Assembly: GCA_024636595.1 (NCBI GenBank)
Contig: JAGXGT010000136.1
Coordinates: forward strand, 1-22,589
Direction: 5' to 3'
Length of the DNA: 22,589 nt
Source: Sphingomonadales bacterium
GTDB taxonomy: Bacteria; Pseudomonadota; Alphaproteobacteria; Sphingomonadales; Sphingomonadaceae
Shown here: positions 1 to 8,006 of the stretch, one piece after another
Numbering within the stretch: the first letter of the stretch is position 1
Layout of the letters: each line of letters opens with the position of its first letter
Notes under the pieces: generated by a model
Told to the model about the DNA's origin: nothing
Database searches by the model: none
The model's input: only the letters and a program-made list of their open reading frames with translations
Translations under genes and position numbers: made by a program

Positions 1-1
1 G

Positions 2-874
2 CGCAACTGGCTCGACGCCTTGCCCGGAAAAGAAACGATTGATGGCTTCAGCTCGTGGGCGCGCATTGGCGGCGCGCTCGCCGCCATCCTGTCGCTGGTC
101 GTCGTCGGCCTGGTCAGCGGTATCGTCCGCACATTCGTCCGCGAATATGGCTTTCGCCTCGACAAGGTGGATAGCGGACAGGCCGGATTCCGGCGGCGGC
201 GCGGGCTGTTCACCCTGACCGACATGGTGATGCCGATCCACCGCGTACAGGCCGCGATCCTGCAGACCGGTCCGGTGCGCGCGCGCTTTGGCTGGTACCA
301 TCTGAAATTCACATCGCTGGCGGGGGATGCCAATGGCGAAACCGACCATAGCGCAGCCCCCTGCGCAACGCTGGCTGAAATTGACCCGATTCTTGAGGAT
401 TGTGCCATCCATCAGGCCTCCGCCGATCTCGCATTTCAGCCGGTCCACGCGGCCTTCTGGTGGCGCCGCGCGATCCTTGCCTTACTGCTGCTCACCACTA
501 TTGCCTTGGCCACCGGCCTCTTTCTTCATCCGGGGTTTTTCGCGATTCTGCTGCTGGCCATTCCGCTCAGTGCTATTGCCTACCTCAACTGGCGCCATCA
601 CCAATATGCCCAGACCGCCAGCCAATTGTTCGTCCGCACCGGCTGGTGGTGGCGACGGCTCGCCATCGTGCCGCTTCGCAAGATCCAGACCATCGACGTC
701 AGCCAGTCACCACTCGACCATCCGCTGGATCTGGCCACGCTGACCATCGGTATCGCCGGCGGTTCAACCATCAGGCCGGTGATGATCCAGGATATTGGAT
801 TTGCTCAGGCGATGGATTTGCGCCGGCAGCTGATCGGAGCCATCGGGCAGAATCGGTTGCCTGGGCTCGCCTGA
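2..874 (+). CDS. bPH2 (DUF304/YdbT-like) membrane protein, C-terminal part, cut by window edge
   Basis: The reading frame is open from the first bases, so the true start lies outside the window; the TTG at 20 is internal. Two copies of a bacterial PH-like (bPH2) unit are visible, one around FVREYGFRLDKVDSG...RVQAA with R/G-rich strands, and one around QLFVRTGWWWRRLAIVPLRKIQ. They are separated by a pair of hydrophobic helices (RAILALLLLTTIALATGLF and FFAILLLAIPLSAIAYLNW), and another membrane helix precedes the first unit (IGGALAAILSLVVVGLVSGI). This alternation of helix pairs and bPH2 domains is the layout of YdbT-type proteins, usually encoded next to a one-domain YdbS partner, which would lie upstream. 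The molecular role is poorly known; an envelope function is inferred. The family call is fairly secure, the function is not. Confidence 0.8.
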   Translation, partial: RNWLDALPGKETIDGFSSWARIGGALAAILSLVVVGLVSGIVRTFVREYGFRLDKVDSGQAGFRRRRGLFTLTDMVMPIHRVQAAILQTGPVRARFGWYHLKFTSLAGDANGETDHSAAPCATLAEIDPILEDCAIHQASADLAFQPVHAAFWWRRAILALLLLTTIALATGLFLHPGFFAILLLAIPLSAIAYLNWRHHQYAQTASQLFVRTGWWWRRLAIVPLRKIQTIDVSQSPLDHPLDLATLTIGIAGGSTIRPVMIQDIGFAQAMDLRRQLIGAIGQNRLPGLA

Positions 875-942
875 CCGATTAGGCTTTGATTCATCAGAAT
901 GACGATCTCCGCTAATGGGATCGACTGAAATAGGGGCAAAAA

Positions 943-2700
943 ATGCGCAAGATGATTTGGGCCGCGGGAACCGCGGTCATGGTGGTGTTGGCGAGTCCGG
1001 TGATGGCGCAGGAAAATAGCGCGCTGAAAGATATCGCCGACCAATATTGGGCCTATCAGCTCGACCAATATCCGGAATTTGCCTCCTCGCTCGGGGTTGA
1101 TGATCCGATAGGCCGGGTCAGCGACGCCAGCCTCGAGGCGGAAGACGCCCGCGTCGCCAAAGCTAAGGCCTGGATTGCGCGACTGGATGCGATCGATACC
1201 GAGGCGTTGAGCGAAGATGACAAGACCAACTATGGCATATTGCGCCGGACGCTGGCGGAGGAGATCGAGGCGAACAGCTATGGCCAGCGCACGATCAATT
1301 TCACCAACCGTGGCGGCTGGCACCAGAATTTCGCCAGCATGCAGAACAACCTGCCGTTCCGCAACGCGCAGGATTACCGGACCTATATCAACCGGCTGAA
1401 ACAATATGCGAAGATAAACGATCAGTCGATCGCGGTCGCCAACAAGGCGCTGGCCGGCGGCTATGTCCAGCCCTGCGTGTCGATGGAAGGCTATGAAACC
1501 AGCATTTCCGGCCTGCTTACCGATGACCCGAAAGAATCGCGCTTCTACCAGCCCTTTACCCGCAAGCGGCCCGAAACCATCGACCAAGCGACCTTCGCCA
1601 GCCTGGCGGACGAAGCCGCTGATGCCATCAAGACCATTATCGACCCGGCGGTGAAACAGCATCTCGACTGGTATACCAAAGATTATGCTCCGAAATGTGC
1701 CAAGTCGCCCGGCATCTCGGCACAGCCCGGCGGCGCGAAATATTATGATTTCCGCATCCGCCAGATGACCACCACCGCCAAGACCGCCGACGAGATACAC
1801 AATATCGGGCTGAGTGAAGTGAAGCGGATCCGCGCCGAGATGGTGGAAGTCTCGAAGGAGGCGGGCTACGACACGCGCGAGGCGTTTATCGAGCATCTGC
1901 GGACCGACCCGCAATATTACGCGAAGACGCCCGAAGAACTGATGGAAAAGGTCGCTCGGGTGAACAAGATCATCGACGGCAAAATGCCCTCGATCATCGG
2001 CAAGCTGGCGCGGCTGCCTTATGGCATCAAGGAAATTCCGGCCGAGACCGCAGAAGGCACGACCACGGCTTATTATAATCCCGGATCACCCGAAGTCGGG
2101 ATTGCCGGCTTCTATTATGTCAACACGTCCAAGCTCGACCAGCGGCCTTTCTGGGAAATCCCGGCGCTGAGCGTGCACGAGGCGGTGCCCGGCCACCATC
2201 AGCAGATCGCGTTGCAGCAGGAACTGGATATGCCGGACTTCCGCAAATATGGCGCGTTTTTTACCGCCTTTGTCGAAGGCTGGGGACTCTATTCGGAGCG
2301 GCTCGGTATCGAGATGGAGCTTTACGATACGCCGGCCAAGAATATGGGGCGGCTGTCCTATGAAATGTGGCGCGCCTGCCGGCTGGTGGTCGACACTGGC
2401 ATCCACAGCAAGGGCTGGAGCAAGCAGCGGGCGATCGATTTCATGACCGACAATACCGCGCTCAGCGAAGCCAATATCGAGGCGGAAGTGAATCGCTATA
2501 TCAGCTGGCCCGCTCAGGCGCTGGCCTATAAAATGGGCGAACTGAAAATCCGCGAACTGCGCACAAAGGCGACCCGCGAACTGGGCGACAAGTTCGACCT
2601 GCGCGAATTTCACGATGTCGTGCTGGGACAGGGCGCGGTGCCGCTCGATATGCTCGAAGCTCAGGTGAACCGGTGGATTGAGGCACAGAAAGCCAGCTGA
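943..2700 (+). CDS. Exported DUF885 family protein, probable metallopeptidase-like
   Basis: This 585-residue protein starts at an ATG preceded by AGGGG seven bases upstream. Residues 1-22 form a signal peptide with cleavage after VMA, so the product is periplasmic or a lipid-free secreted protein. The mature part matches the DUF885 family in length and landmarks: a HEAVPGHH motif with H412, E413, H418 and H419, then an E445-containing segment FVEGWGLYSERL. HExxxxHH followed by a downstream glutamate looks like a zinc-binding peptidase site, and family members are usually annotated only as DUF885. The substrate is unknown; an oligopeptide is the natural guess. A second exported protein follows 23 bases later on the same strand, so the two are probably co-transcribed. 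Family assignment is strong, enzymatic activity is inferred. Confidence 0.9.
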   Translation: MRKMIWAAGTAVMVVLASPVMAQENSALKDIADQYWAYQLDQYPEFASSLGVDDPIGRVSDASLEAEDARVAKAKAWIARLDAIDTEALSEDDKTNYGILRRTLAEEIEANSYGQRTINFTNRGGWHQNFASMQNNLPFRNAQDYRTYINRLKQYAKINDQSIAVANKALAGGYVQPCVSMEGYETSISGLLTDDPKESRFYQPFTRKRPETIDQATFASLADEAADAIKTIIDPAVKQHLDWYTKDYAPKCAKSPGISAQPGGAKYYDFRIRQMTTTAKTADEIHNIGLSEVKRIRAEMVEVSKEAGYDTREAFIEHLRTDPQYYAKTPEELMEKVARVNKIIDGKMPSIIGKLARLPYGIKEIPAETAEGTTTAYYNPGSPEVGIAGFYYVNTSKLDQRPFWEIPALSVHEAVPGHHQQIALQQELDMPDFRKYGAFFTAFVEGWGLYSERLGIEMELYDTPAKNMGRLSYEMWRACRLVVDTGIHSKGWSKQRAIDFMTDNTALSEANIEAEVNRYISWPAQALAYKMGELKIRELRTKATRELGDKFDLREFHDVVLGQGAVPLDMLEAQVNRWIEAQKAS

Positions 2701-2723
2701 TTGGGTTCGGGAAAGGAAAGAGG

Positions 2724-3155
2724 ATGAAAATTTTCGGACCGGTTCGGGCGGCCTTGCCTGTGACGCTATTGCTTGCGATGGCCTCGCCGATTCACGCGCA
2801 ATCCACGCCGGAAACACTGGCCAACGACGCTTTGTCTGCCTATCAAAAAGGCAATGTCGACCGGTTCAGCCAAATCGTCACGGCTTCGCCGCTACTCGAC
2901 AATACCGCTACGCTTGCGGCGCAAATCAAGACAAATATGCAGACCCTGCTGGACATTTACGGACCCGTTGAAGGATGGGAACTGGTCCGGACAAAATCTG
3001 CCTCCGACCGATATATCGAGAACAGCTATGTCATTTTTCAGGATGAATATGCGACGCGGCTAGAGCTGTCTTTCTACAAGCGGTCGTCCGGCTGGATTAT
3101 CACCAGCTTCAAGATCGATGACAATATCGGTGCCTTGCTGGAAGAGGCCGACTGA
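2724..3155 (+). CDS. Small exported protein of unknown function, possibly NTF2-like
   Basis: I do not recognise this 143-residue protein. It starts at an ATG just after a purine-rich Shine-Dalgarno (GGAAAGAGG). Residues 1-26 are a signal peptide ending in IHAQS. The mature domain begins with helical text (ETLANDALSAYQKGNVDRFSQIV), continues through a second helix, and ends in alternating hydrophobic strands (ENSYVIFQDE, RLELSFYKRSSGWIITSFKID). That helix-then-sheet order resembles small NTF2-like or DUF3887-type periplasmic domains, but no diagnostic motif is present. It lies 23 bases behind the DUF885 gene, which suggests one transcript and perhaps a shared periplasmic role. It converges on the gene at 3182-3796 with only 26 bases between the stops. 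Confidence 0.75.
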   Translation: MKIFGPVRAALPVTLLLAMASPIHAQSTPETLANDALSAYQKGNVDRFSQIVTASPLLDNTATLAAQIKTNMQTLLDIYGPVEGWELVRTKSASDRYIENSYVIFQDEYATRLELSFYKRSSGWIITSFKIDDNIGALLEEAD

Positions 3156-3181
3156 TCCGGCGCGCCGTCTGAATGTCAGCC

Positions 3182-3796
3182 TTATTTTCCGGGGGTTTCA
3201 TCCGCGCCCGGTGGTACAGCAAGGTCATTGGCGTTATCCACCGCATCGGCGTCCTGCTCGTCAAGCCGGTCTCTGGCGGCCTCTGCCGCTGCCTCGCGCG
3301 CTTCGCGGTCGGCTTCGATTTCCAGCACCCGCTCTTCCACTGCGTCGGATTCGGCGTCAATGCGGGATAGCCGGTTCTGCCGTTCCTCTTCGATCAGCTG
3401 TCCCCAGTTGACCGTGTCATCAATGCCTTTTTCGGCATAAGCCTGGCTGAGCAGCGCCTGCGTGCAACCGGTGAAACCGCCTGCGCCGGTCGGCGAACAG
3501 CTGTTGGTTCCTGATTTTCCGACATATTCGTAAGATTTGACCCGTTCCGACCAAGCCTGATTTTTGGCGTCGCCGAGTCCACCGCTGCGCAGGGTTTCGG
3601 GGATACGATAGCGTTCGCCTTCATCCTTGCGCGCGCACACAACAATCTCTTGATCGCTGCTTCGCGGGCAGGGATCGTCGCCATAGATAACCAGCTGATT
3701 GACCCGGTCGCCGGGCTGATCCTGGGCCTGTGCCGGAAGGGCGAACAAGGCAGCGCCGGACAGCGCGGCGGCGGAAATCAAAAATTTCTTCATCAT
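3182..3796 (-). CDS. Exported sphingomonad-type protein with charged C-terminal helix, function unknown
   Basis: This is a 204-residue protein starting at ATG 3796 with AGGA six bases upstream. Residues 1-24 are a signal peptide cleaved near AQAQD. The N-terminal third carries the text SDQEIVVCARKDEGERYRIPETLR, which I recall as typical of small exported proteins in sphingomonads, with a cysteine pair (C43 and the C of VVCAR). A middle Gly/Cys region (CSPTGAGGFTGCTQ) may form a second disulfide. The last ~70 residues are a long highly charged helix rich in E, R, D and A, likely a coiled coil, ending in an acidic tail. No enzymatic motif is visible. It reads toward the + strand gene ending at 3155 and sits 54 bases before coq7 ends. 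Existence is secure; function is unknown. Confidence 0.8.
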   Translation of the reverse strand: MMKKFLISAAALSGAALFALPAQAQDQPGDRVNQLVIYGDDPCPRSSDQEIVVCARKDEGERYRIPETLRSGGLGDAKNQAWSERVKSYEYVGKSGTNSCSPTGAGGFTGCTQALLSQAYAEKGIDDTVNWGQLIEEERQNRLSRIDAESDAVEERVLEIEADREAREAAAEAARDRLDEQDADAVDNANDLAVPPGADETPGK

Positions 3797-3850
3797 AACT
3801 ATTCCTATGTCCGCACCGGTCTGAACCGCTGCTGAAGCGCCTTGCGCTTG

Positions 3851-4390
3851 CTAAATTCGTTTCGACAATCCTATCGCGACCCGACAGCCTAGCCGGATTG
3901 CCGCACTTAACACCGGATAGCCAGGCGTGTCTTCCGCGCCCGATGCGATAGCCGTAGCCTTATGCTCTAGTTCCTCTTCGCGAAACTCCGCAATCATACG
4001 GGTCAGCTCGGGATCATTCTCCGTTTCGAGGGCATCCAGCTGTTCCTGATAGTGACGGTCGATTTCAGTTTCGACCGCTGCCGTGCAAGCCATCGCCGCC
4101 CGCGGGCCCATCGCAGCGGTCGTCGCGCCCAGCGCATAGCCGGCCATTTTCCAGAATGGTTGCAACGCGGTGGGCCGCACGCCGCGATCGGCGATCATCT
4201 GGTCAAAAGCATCCAGATGGCGCTGCTCCTGATCTGCCATATGATGGATCGCGCTGCTGTGCGGTCCATCATCGCCCATCACCGCCAGCTGACCCTTGTA
4301 GATTTGCGCCGCGCCATATTCGCCGGCCTGGTTGACCCGGATCATCGAGGCGATATCGGCTCGTGCCTGTCCCAATTTTGTCTCAGCCAT
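3851..4390 (-). CDS. coq7: Demethoxyubiquinone hydroxylase (Coq7/UbiF-type di-iron enzyme)
   Basis: The product (179 residues from ATG 4390) hydroxylates demethoxyubiquinone, the penultimate step of ubiquinone synthesis, at the inner membrane. The di-iron ligand pattern is complete: E24 in NQAGEYGA, E55 and H58 in EQRHLDAF, E107 in the AAVETEI helix, and E140 and H143 in EEELEHKA. Length fits bacterial Coq7. A longer frame reaches 4447, but that adds 19 residues translated from inside dsbB without family similarity, so MAETKLGQ is the better start. The start overlaps the dsbB stop by eight bases, showing translational coupling as the last gene of the minus-strand cluster. A link with DsbB is natural, since DsbB passes electrons to ubiquinone. 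High confidence. Confidence 0.94.
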   Translation of the reverse strand: MAETKLGQARADIASMIRVNQAGEYGAAQIYKGQLAVMGDDGPHSSAIHHMADQEQRHLDAFDQMIADRGVRPTALQPFWKMAGYALGATTAAMGPRAAMACTAAVETEIDRHYQEQLDALETENDPELTRMIAEFREEELEHKATAIASGAEDTPGYPVLSAAIRLGCRVAIGLSKRI

Positions 4391-4868
4391 GATCGAAATC
4401 CTTCCGTCCGGTCGCCACCAGAAACAAGATGAAGATCGCGCCGCCAACTGACAAGAGGAAATTGAAGCCGGCCAAGGAAATGCCGAACAGCGTCCATGGT
4501 GCTACATCGCAGCGCACCAGCGGCGCGTTCATGATCGATTCGAGCATGTCGCCGCCCGCCGGCAGATTGGTCGAGCAGGAGGTTAACCCTTCCCACCAGC
4601 CATATTCCACCCCGGCGTGAAAGCCGCCGATCAGTCCGCTGATCAGGATCGCGAATACCGCGGCAACGACCAGCGGCAGGAAGATGTTCCTCTTTCGAAC
4701 CGCCAGGCCAGCCGCCGCGAGAAGGATCGCGGCAAGATGCGGCCATCTTTGCCACATGCACATTTCGCAGGGATAAAGCCCAAAGCCATATTGGCTGATC
4801 AGCGCGCCGCCGAGCAACGCTGCAGGCAGCAAGAAAGCCAGCCAGGTGGCAGTGCGGATCGATGCCAT
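4383..4868 (-). CDS. dsbB: Disulfide bond formation protein B (DsbB)
   Basis: This inner-membrane protein reoxidises the periplasmic thiol oxidase DsbA and passes electrons to ubiquinone. Four membrane helices are visible. The first periplasmic cysteine pair is C34-x-x-C37 in the CEMC motif, next to the QRWP text shared by DsbB proteins. The second pair is C98 (GLTSCSTN) and C120 (PLVRCD). The protein has 161 residues from ATG 4868; a TTG three bases upstream also reads in frame, but AGGA lies seven bases before the ATG, which favours the ATG. It starts nine bases after the ctpA stop and overlaps coq7 by eight bases. The adjacency to a ubiquinone synthesis gene fits its need for quinone. The alphaproteobacterial type is typical, with GFHAGVEYGWWEG before the second cysteine pair. 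Confidence 0.95.
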   Translation of the reverse strand: MASIRTATWLAFLLPAALLGGALISQYGFGLYPCEMCMWQRWPHLAAILLAAAGLAVRKRNIFLPLVVAAVFAILISGLIGGFHAGVEYGWWEGLTSCSTNLPAGGDMLESIMNAPLVRCDVAPWTLFGISLAGFNFLLSVGGAIFILFLVATGRKDFDHG

Positions 4869-4877
4869 CAAACCGTC

Positions 4878-6242
4878 CTAATTTTTCGCAACCACCGTTT
4901 TCTTCGCATTCTTTTTCGCTGCCTTGTTCATCGCCATTTTCAATCCGTCGGGACCGAGCCGGCCAATGGTTTGCAGAGCATAATGCAGCTGGAAATCTTC
5001 CACACCCTGCTCTTTCAGCTGTTCGGCGGTCTGCTGAAAGCGCGGATCTTCCTTGCCGTCCTCTTCCAGCACATCGTCTTTCAGCTTGATCTCGTTGACC
5101 AGATGACGGCGCAAATCGGATTCCCGGAACCGCGGACGGTTCTTGTAATCCGGGTCAGACAATTGCGGCACACTGATATCGGGTTCAATCCCTCCCTCTT
5201 GCACCGACTTGCCCGAAGGCGTGTAATAGCGCGCCGTGGTCAGGCGCAGCGCGCTGCTGTTGGAAAGCGGCAGCAAGGTCTGCACCGAGCCCTTGCCGAA
5301 GCTGCGCTCGCCCATGATCAACGCACGGTGATGGTCCTGCAAGGCGCCGGCAACAATTTCCGAAGCCGAAGCGGAGCCCGCATCAATCAGGACGATGACC
5401 GGCAGCCCGCCAGCGGCATCACCGCTTTTCGCAAAATAGCGTTCGATGTCGGATTTCTCGCGCCCGCGCTGCGACACGATTTCGCCGCGCGACAGGAACA
5501 CATCGGAGACCGATACGGCTTCATCGAGCAGGCCGCCCGGATTGGATCGCAAATCCAACACATAGCCAAGCGGCTTCTTACCAAGAGACTGGTCAATTCC
5601 GGCAATCGCGGCGGCAACGTCGGCGCCGGTATCACTCGAGAAGCTGTTAATGCTGATCACGCCGATCTGGTCCTTGACCTCCCAGGTCACCGGCTTGAGA
5701 TCGATAATCGCCCGTTTCATGGATACATCAAACGGCTTGTCCCGACCGGGGCGGACGATGGTTATGGTGATCGGTTCGCCAGGCTTGCCGCGCATTTCCT
5801 CGACGGCTTCGTCGAGCGTGCCGCCGTAGATCAATTCGCCATCAATATGGGTGATATAGTCGCCCGCTTTCACGCCAGCCTTGTCAGCCGGTGTATCCTT
5901 GAACGGAGCGATGACCTTGACCGCGCCATCCTCCAGCGTCACCGAAAGGCCGAGGCCACCGTAATTGCCGTCTGTCTGGGTCCGCAGATTTTCGAAATCG
6001 CTGGCGTCGAGAAAGCTGCTGTGCGGATCAAGACTGCCCAGCATGCCTTCGATCGCGCCCTTGATCAGATCGGCATCATCCACCTGATCAACATAATCAT
6101 TCCGCACCCGCTCAAAGACGCTCATGAACTGTTCCATCTCGCGATAGGTATTGGCATCCACGGCAGAAATGGCCGAAGTCGTGGCGGGCAAAAGCGCGAC
6201 GGTCAAAACAAGGGCGGCGGCTTGCAATACGGGCTTTTTCAT
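4878..6242 (-). CDS. ctpA: S41 family carboxyl-terminal processing protease (CtpA)
   Basis: This 454-residue periplasmic serine protease trims or degrades proteins from their C-termini; relatives in other bacteria degrade peptidoglycan hydrolases. A signal peptide covers residues 1-24. A PDZ domain runs from about 90 to 170 (GGLGLSV...GDYITHIDGE). The S41 core follows, with a Ser-Lys dyad: S292 in GSASASEI and K317 in SFGKGSVQT, 25 residues apart as in CtpB. LRSNPGG at 231-237 is also typical. The C-terminal tail is Lys-rich. It starts at ATG 6242 with AGGA about eight bases upstream. The 127-base gap to envC is the only large gap in the minus-strand cluster and contains a promoter-like sequence, so ctpA may have its own transcription start. 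The pairing with envC suggests a role in controlling wall hydrolysis. Confidence 0.95.
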   Translation of the reverse strand: MKKPVLQAAALVLTVALLPATTSAISAVDANTYREMEQFMSVFERVRNDYVDQVDDADLIKGAIEGMLGSLDPHSSFLDASDFENLRTQTDGNYGGLGLSVTLEDGAVKVIAPFKDTPADKAGVKAGDYITHIDGELIYGGTLDEAVEEMRGKPGEPITITIVRPGRDKPFDVSMKRAIIDLKPVTWEVKDQIGVISINSFSSDTGADVAAAIAGIDQSLGKKPLGYVLDLRSNPGGLLDEAVSVSDVFLSRGEIVSQRGREKSDIERYFAKSGDAAGGLPVIVLIDAGSASASEIVAGALQDHHRALIMGERSFGKGSVQTLLPLSNSSALRLTTARYYTPSGKSVQEGGIEPDISVPQLSDPDYKNRPRFRESDLRRHLVNEIKLKDDVLEEDGKEDPRFQQTAEQLKEQGVEDFQLHYALQTIGRLGPDGLKMAMNKAAKKNAKKTVVAKN

Positions 6243-6274
6243 TAATCATGTCCTGTCGGTCTGAATCGGTAGCA

Positions 6275-6303
6275 AATATAGGCTGGAATCGTCTCTAAAG
6301 CAA
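6275..6303 (-). promoter_or_regulatory. Predicted promoter of ctpA containing a GANTC site
   Basis: On the minus strand TTGCTT (6303-6298) and TATATT (6280-6275) are separated by exactly 17 bases, which fits a vegetative promoter and would give a leader of about 26 bases before the ctpA ATG. A GANTC site lies in the spacer (6286-6290), another near the expected start of transcription (6263-6267), and a third at 6352-6356. No experimental support; prediction only. Confidence 0.45.
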
Positions 6304-6369
6304 AGCAGCTTAACCAATAATGACGGAAAGCTTCGACGAACGGCGATTTTCGAGTCGTCTTGGCCCGGT

Positions 6370-7566
6370 TCAGCCGATCAGGGCCGCAATATCGATCGGC
6401 CGGCCATGGCGGCGCAATTCGACGGTGACCGTCGGATCATCTGATCCGGACTGCCCGACCGGTGCGCCCTGCACCACCCGATCGCCGACGGCGACGCTGC
6501 TCGTCGCCATATTGGTGATCAGGCTGGTCCAGCCAGCAGCATGTTCGATGATCAGGATATTGCCATAACCGCGGTAACGGCCGGAATAGGCCACCCGGCC
6601 TGCCGCCGGTGCCACAATCTGGGCACCGGAATCGACGGCCAGAGTGAGACCCCGCGAACGATAGCCGCTATCCGATATTTCTCCGAGACCGGTGACAATT
6701 TCACCAACGACGGGCAAGCGATAGGCCTTGGTGACATCTTCATTCTGCTGCGATGCGCGCACCAACGGCTCTTTCCCCTGACCGGGTCGCAACACCGGGC
6801 CGTCCAGCTCTTGCAGCGACTCGCGAACCGCACCGCTCTCGCGAATCTGGTCCATCAGATCCAGTATGTCCCGCGCTTCCTCGCCGAGCGCCAGCGCCTG
6901 TTCCTGCTCGATTCCGGCGTCATCGGAAAATTGGGCGGCGCTGATCCGTTCGCTCGCTTCCATGCCGGCCAATTGCTTCCGCTGTTCGGTGAGACGGCGC
7001 TGGCTCTGGTCGAGCGAGGCAATCGCCCGGGCTGCCTGCATCCGCAACTGTTCGCCCTGCCGGACTTCGTCGCGCAGGCTGGCGGTCCGCCGTTCGATTT
7101 CCGGCATCACGGCGGACAGGATCGAGCGCATGTAGATCAGTTCGTCGAGCGAACGCGGCTCGACCAGAGCGAGCGCGGTCGGCTTGCGGGTCATCATCTG
7201 CAGCGCTGCGGTCAGCCGGATCATCGGCCCCTGCTTTTCTGCCAGCCGCGCGCGCTGGCGCTGTTGCAACTGGGTGACGATGGCGATGCGCGTGCGAGCG
7301 GCCTTGATATCGGCTTCGGCGGCCTGGATACGCGCGGCCAGCGCTGCGGCTTCGCTGGCGATCCGGTCGGCATCATTGCTGGCCGCCTCCGCCTGCCGTC
7401 GCAGGGCATTGCTGCGCTGACGGGCACGATCGGATTGTTCGCGCGCCGACAGCAGGCTGCGCTGTTGTTCGGCCAGGCTGGGTCCGGGAGTCTGCGCAGA
7501 GAGCAGCGCCGCTCCGGCTATGGCCATGCCGACCGCAGCGATCAGCGCGAGAGCGAAGCGAACCAT
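6370..7566 (-). CDS. EnvC-like murein hydrolase activator (degenerate LytM/M23 domain)
   Basis: The protein (398 residues from ATG 7566) has a signal peptide, a long coiled coil over about residues 30-230 and a C-terminal LytM/M23 fold. The metal site is lost: the HxGxD motif is replaced by SRGLTLAVD, the YAHL histidine by ITNM, and HLHFE by TVTVE. This is the pattern of EnvC, which does not cut peptidoglycan but binds and activates septal amidases during division. Activation of an AmiC-type amidase is therefore inferred. A GTG at 7575 overlapping the rlmH stop is an alternative start, but a GAAGG motif sits at good distance from ATG 7566, which also opens the signal peptide directly. It lies between rlmH and ctpA, an order common in alphaproteobacteria. 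An active M23 enzyme is encoded divergently at 10575. Confidence 0.9.
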   Translation of the reverse strand: MVRFALALIAAVGMAIAGAALLSAQTPGPSLAEQQRSLLSAREQSDRARQRSNALRRQAEAASNDADRIASEAAALAARIQAAEADIKAARTRIAIVTQLQQRQRARLAEKQGPMIRLTAALQMMTRKPTALALVEPRSLDELIYMRSILSAVMPEIERRTASLRDEVRQGEQLRMQAARAIASLDQSQRRLTEQRKQLAGMEASERISAAQFSDDAGIEQEQALALGEEARDILDLMDQIRESGAVRESLQELDGPVLRPGQGKEPLVRASQQNEDVTKAYRLPVVGEIVTGLGEISDSGYRSRGLTLAVDSGAQIVAPAAGRVAYSGRYRGYGNILIIEHAAGWTSLITNMATSSVAVGDRVVQGAPVGQSGSDDPTVTVELRRHGRPIDIAALIG

Positions 7567-7571
7567 CAAGC

Positions 7572-7994
7572 TCACCCTTCCCTGTGATAGGGATGGCCGG
7601 CGATGATCGATGTCGCGCGAAACAATTGTTCGGCCAGCATCGCCCGCGCCATCATGTGCGGCCAGGTCGCTTTGCCAAAGGAAAAGAAATGGTCGGCGCT
7701 GGCCCGCTCTTCCGCGCTCAGGCCGTCGGCAGCGCCGATCAGGAAACGCGCCTCGCGCGCGCCATTATCCCGCCAGGCTGAAAGCAGCTTGGCAAATTTG
7801 CTTGAGGTCCAGTTTTCGCCGGCTTCGTCCATCGCGATAATCTTGGTCTCGCCCTGCAGCTTCGGCGACTTGCCGCCCTGATCGGGCAGTTCGCTGATCT
7901 TCACGTCCCAGGCAATGCGTTTGACATAGCGGTCGACAAGCTCCGCTTCCGGGCTGCGACCAATTTTGCCGCGGGCGACGATATGCAATCTCAT
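7572..7994 (-). CDS. rlmH: 23S rRNA (pseudouridine-1915-N3) methyltransferase RlmH
   Basis: RlmH is a SPOUT methyltransferase that methylates pseudouridine 1915 in helix 69 of 23S rRNA on assembled 70S ribosomes. The 140-residue length is slightly short of the E. coli enzyme. Diagnostic features are the opening MRLHIVARGKIG, the SAM-binding loop FLIGAADGLS, and the C-terminal knot segment ending QLFRATSIIAGHPYHREG. It starts at ATG 7994, 12 bases after the rsfS stop, with only a weak GGG upstream, so translation probably depends on coupling within the transcript. Its stop overlaps the possible GTG start of the envC-like gene by a few bases. Adjacent rsfS is another late-acting ribosome factor, a widespread pairing. 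Confidence 0.95.
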   Translation of the reverse strand: MRLHIVARGKIGRSPEAELVDRYVKRIAWDVKISELPDQGGKSPKLQGETKIIAMDEAGENWTSSKFAKLLSAWRDNGAREARFLIGAADGLSAEERASADHFFSFGKATWPHMMARAMLAEQLFRATSIIAGHPYHREG

Positions 7995-8006
7995 CGCCCG
8001 GCAATA

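Noticed and set aside
805..1914. 369-codon frame on the - strand opposite the DUF885 gene
   Set aside because: Overlaps the DUF885 gene and the end of the bPH2 gene; no motifs.
3158..3167. Ten-base palindrome CGGCGCGCCG between convergent genes, considered as a terminator
   Set aside because: No loop and no T run; it is probably a chance GC-rich palindrome.
4391..4447. Upstream extension of coq7
   Set aside because: The extra 19 residues lie inside dsbB and do not resemble Coq7; ATG 4390 fits the family start.
4617..6245. 542-codon open frame on the + strand opposite dsbB and ctpA
   Set aside because: It mirrors two genes with clear catalytic motifs; its translation has no recognisable domain, and long antisense frames are expected at this GC and codon bias.
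6541..7587. 348-codon frame on the + strand opposite the envC-like gene
   Set aside because: Antisense shadow of an alanine/arginine-rich coiled coil; no recognisable domain.
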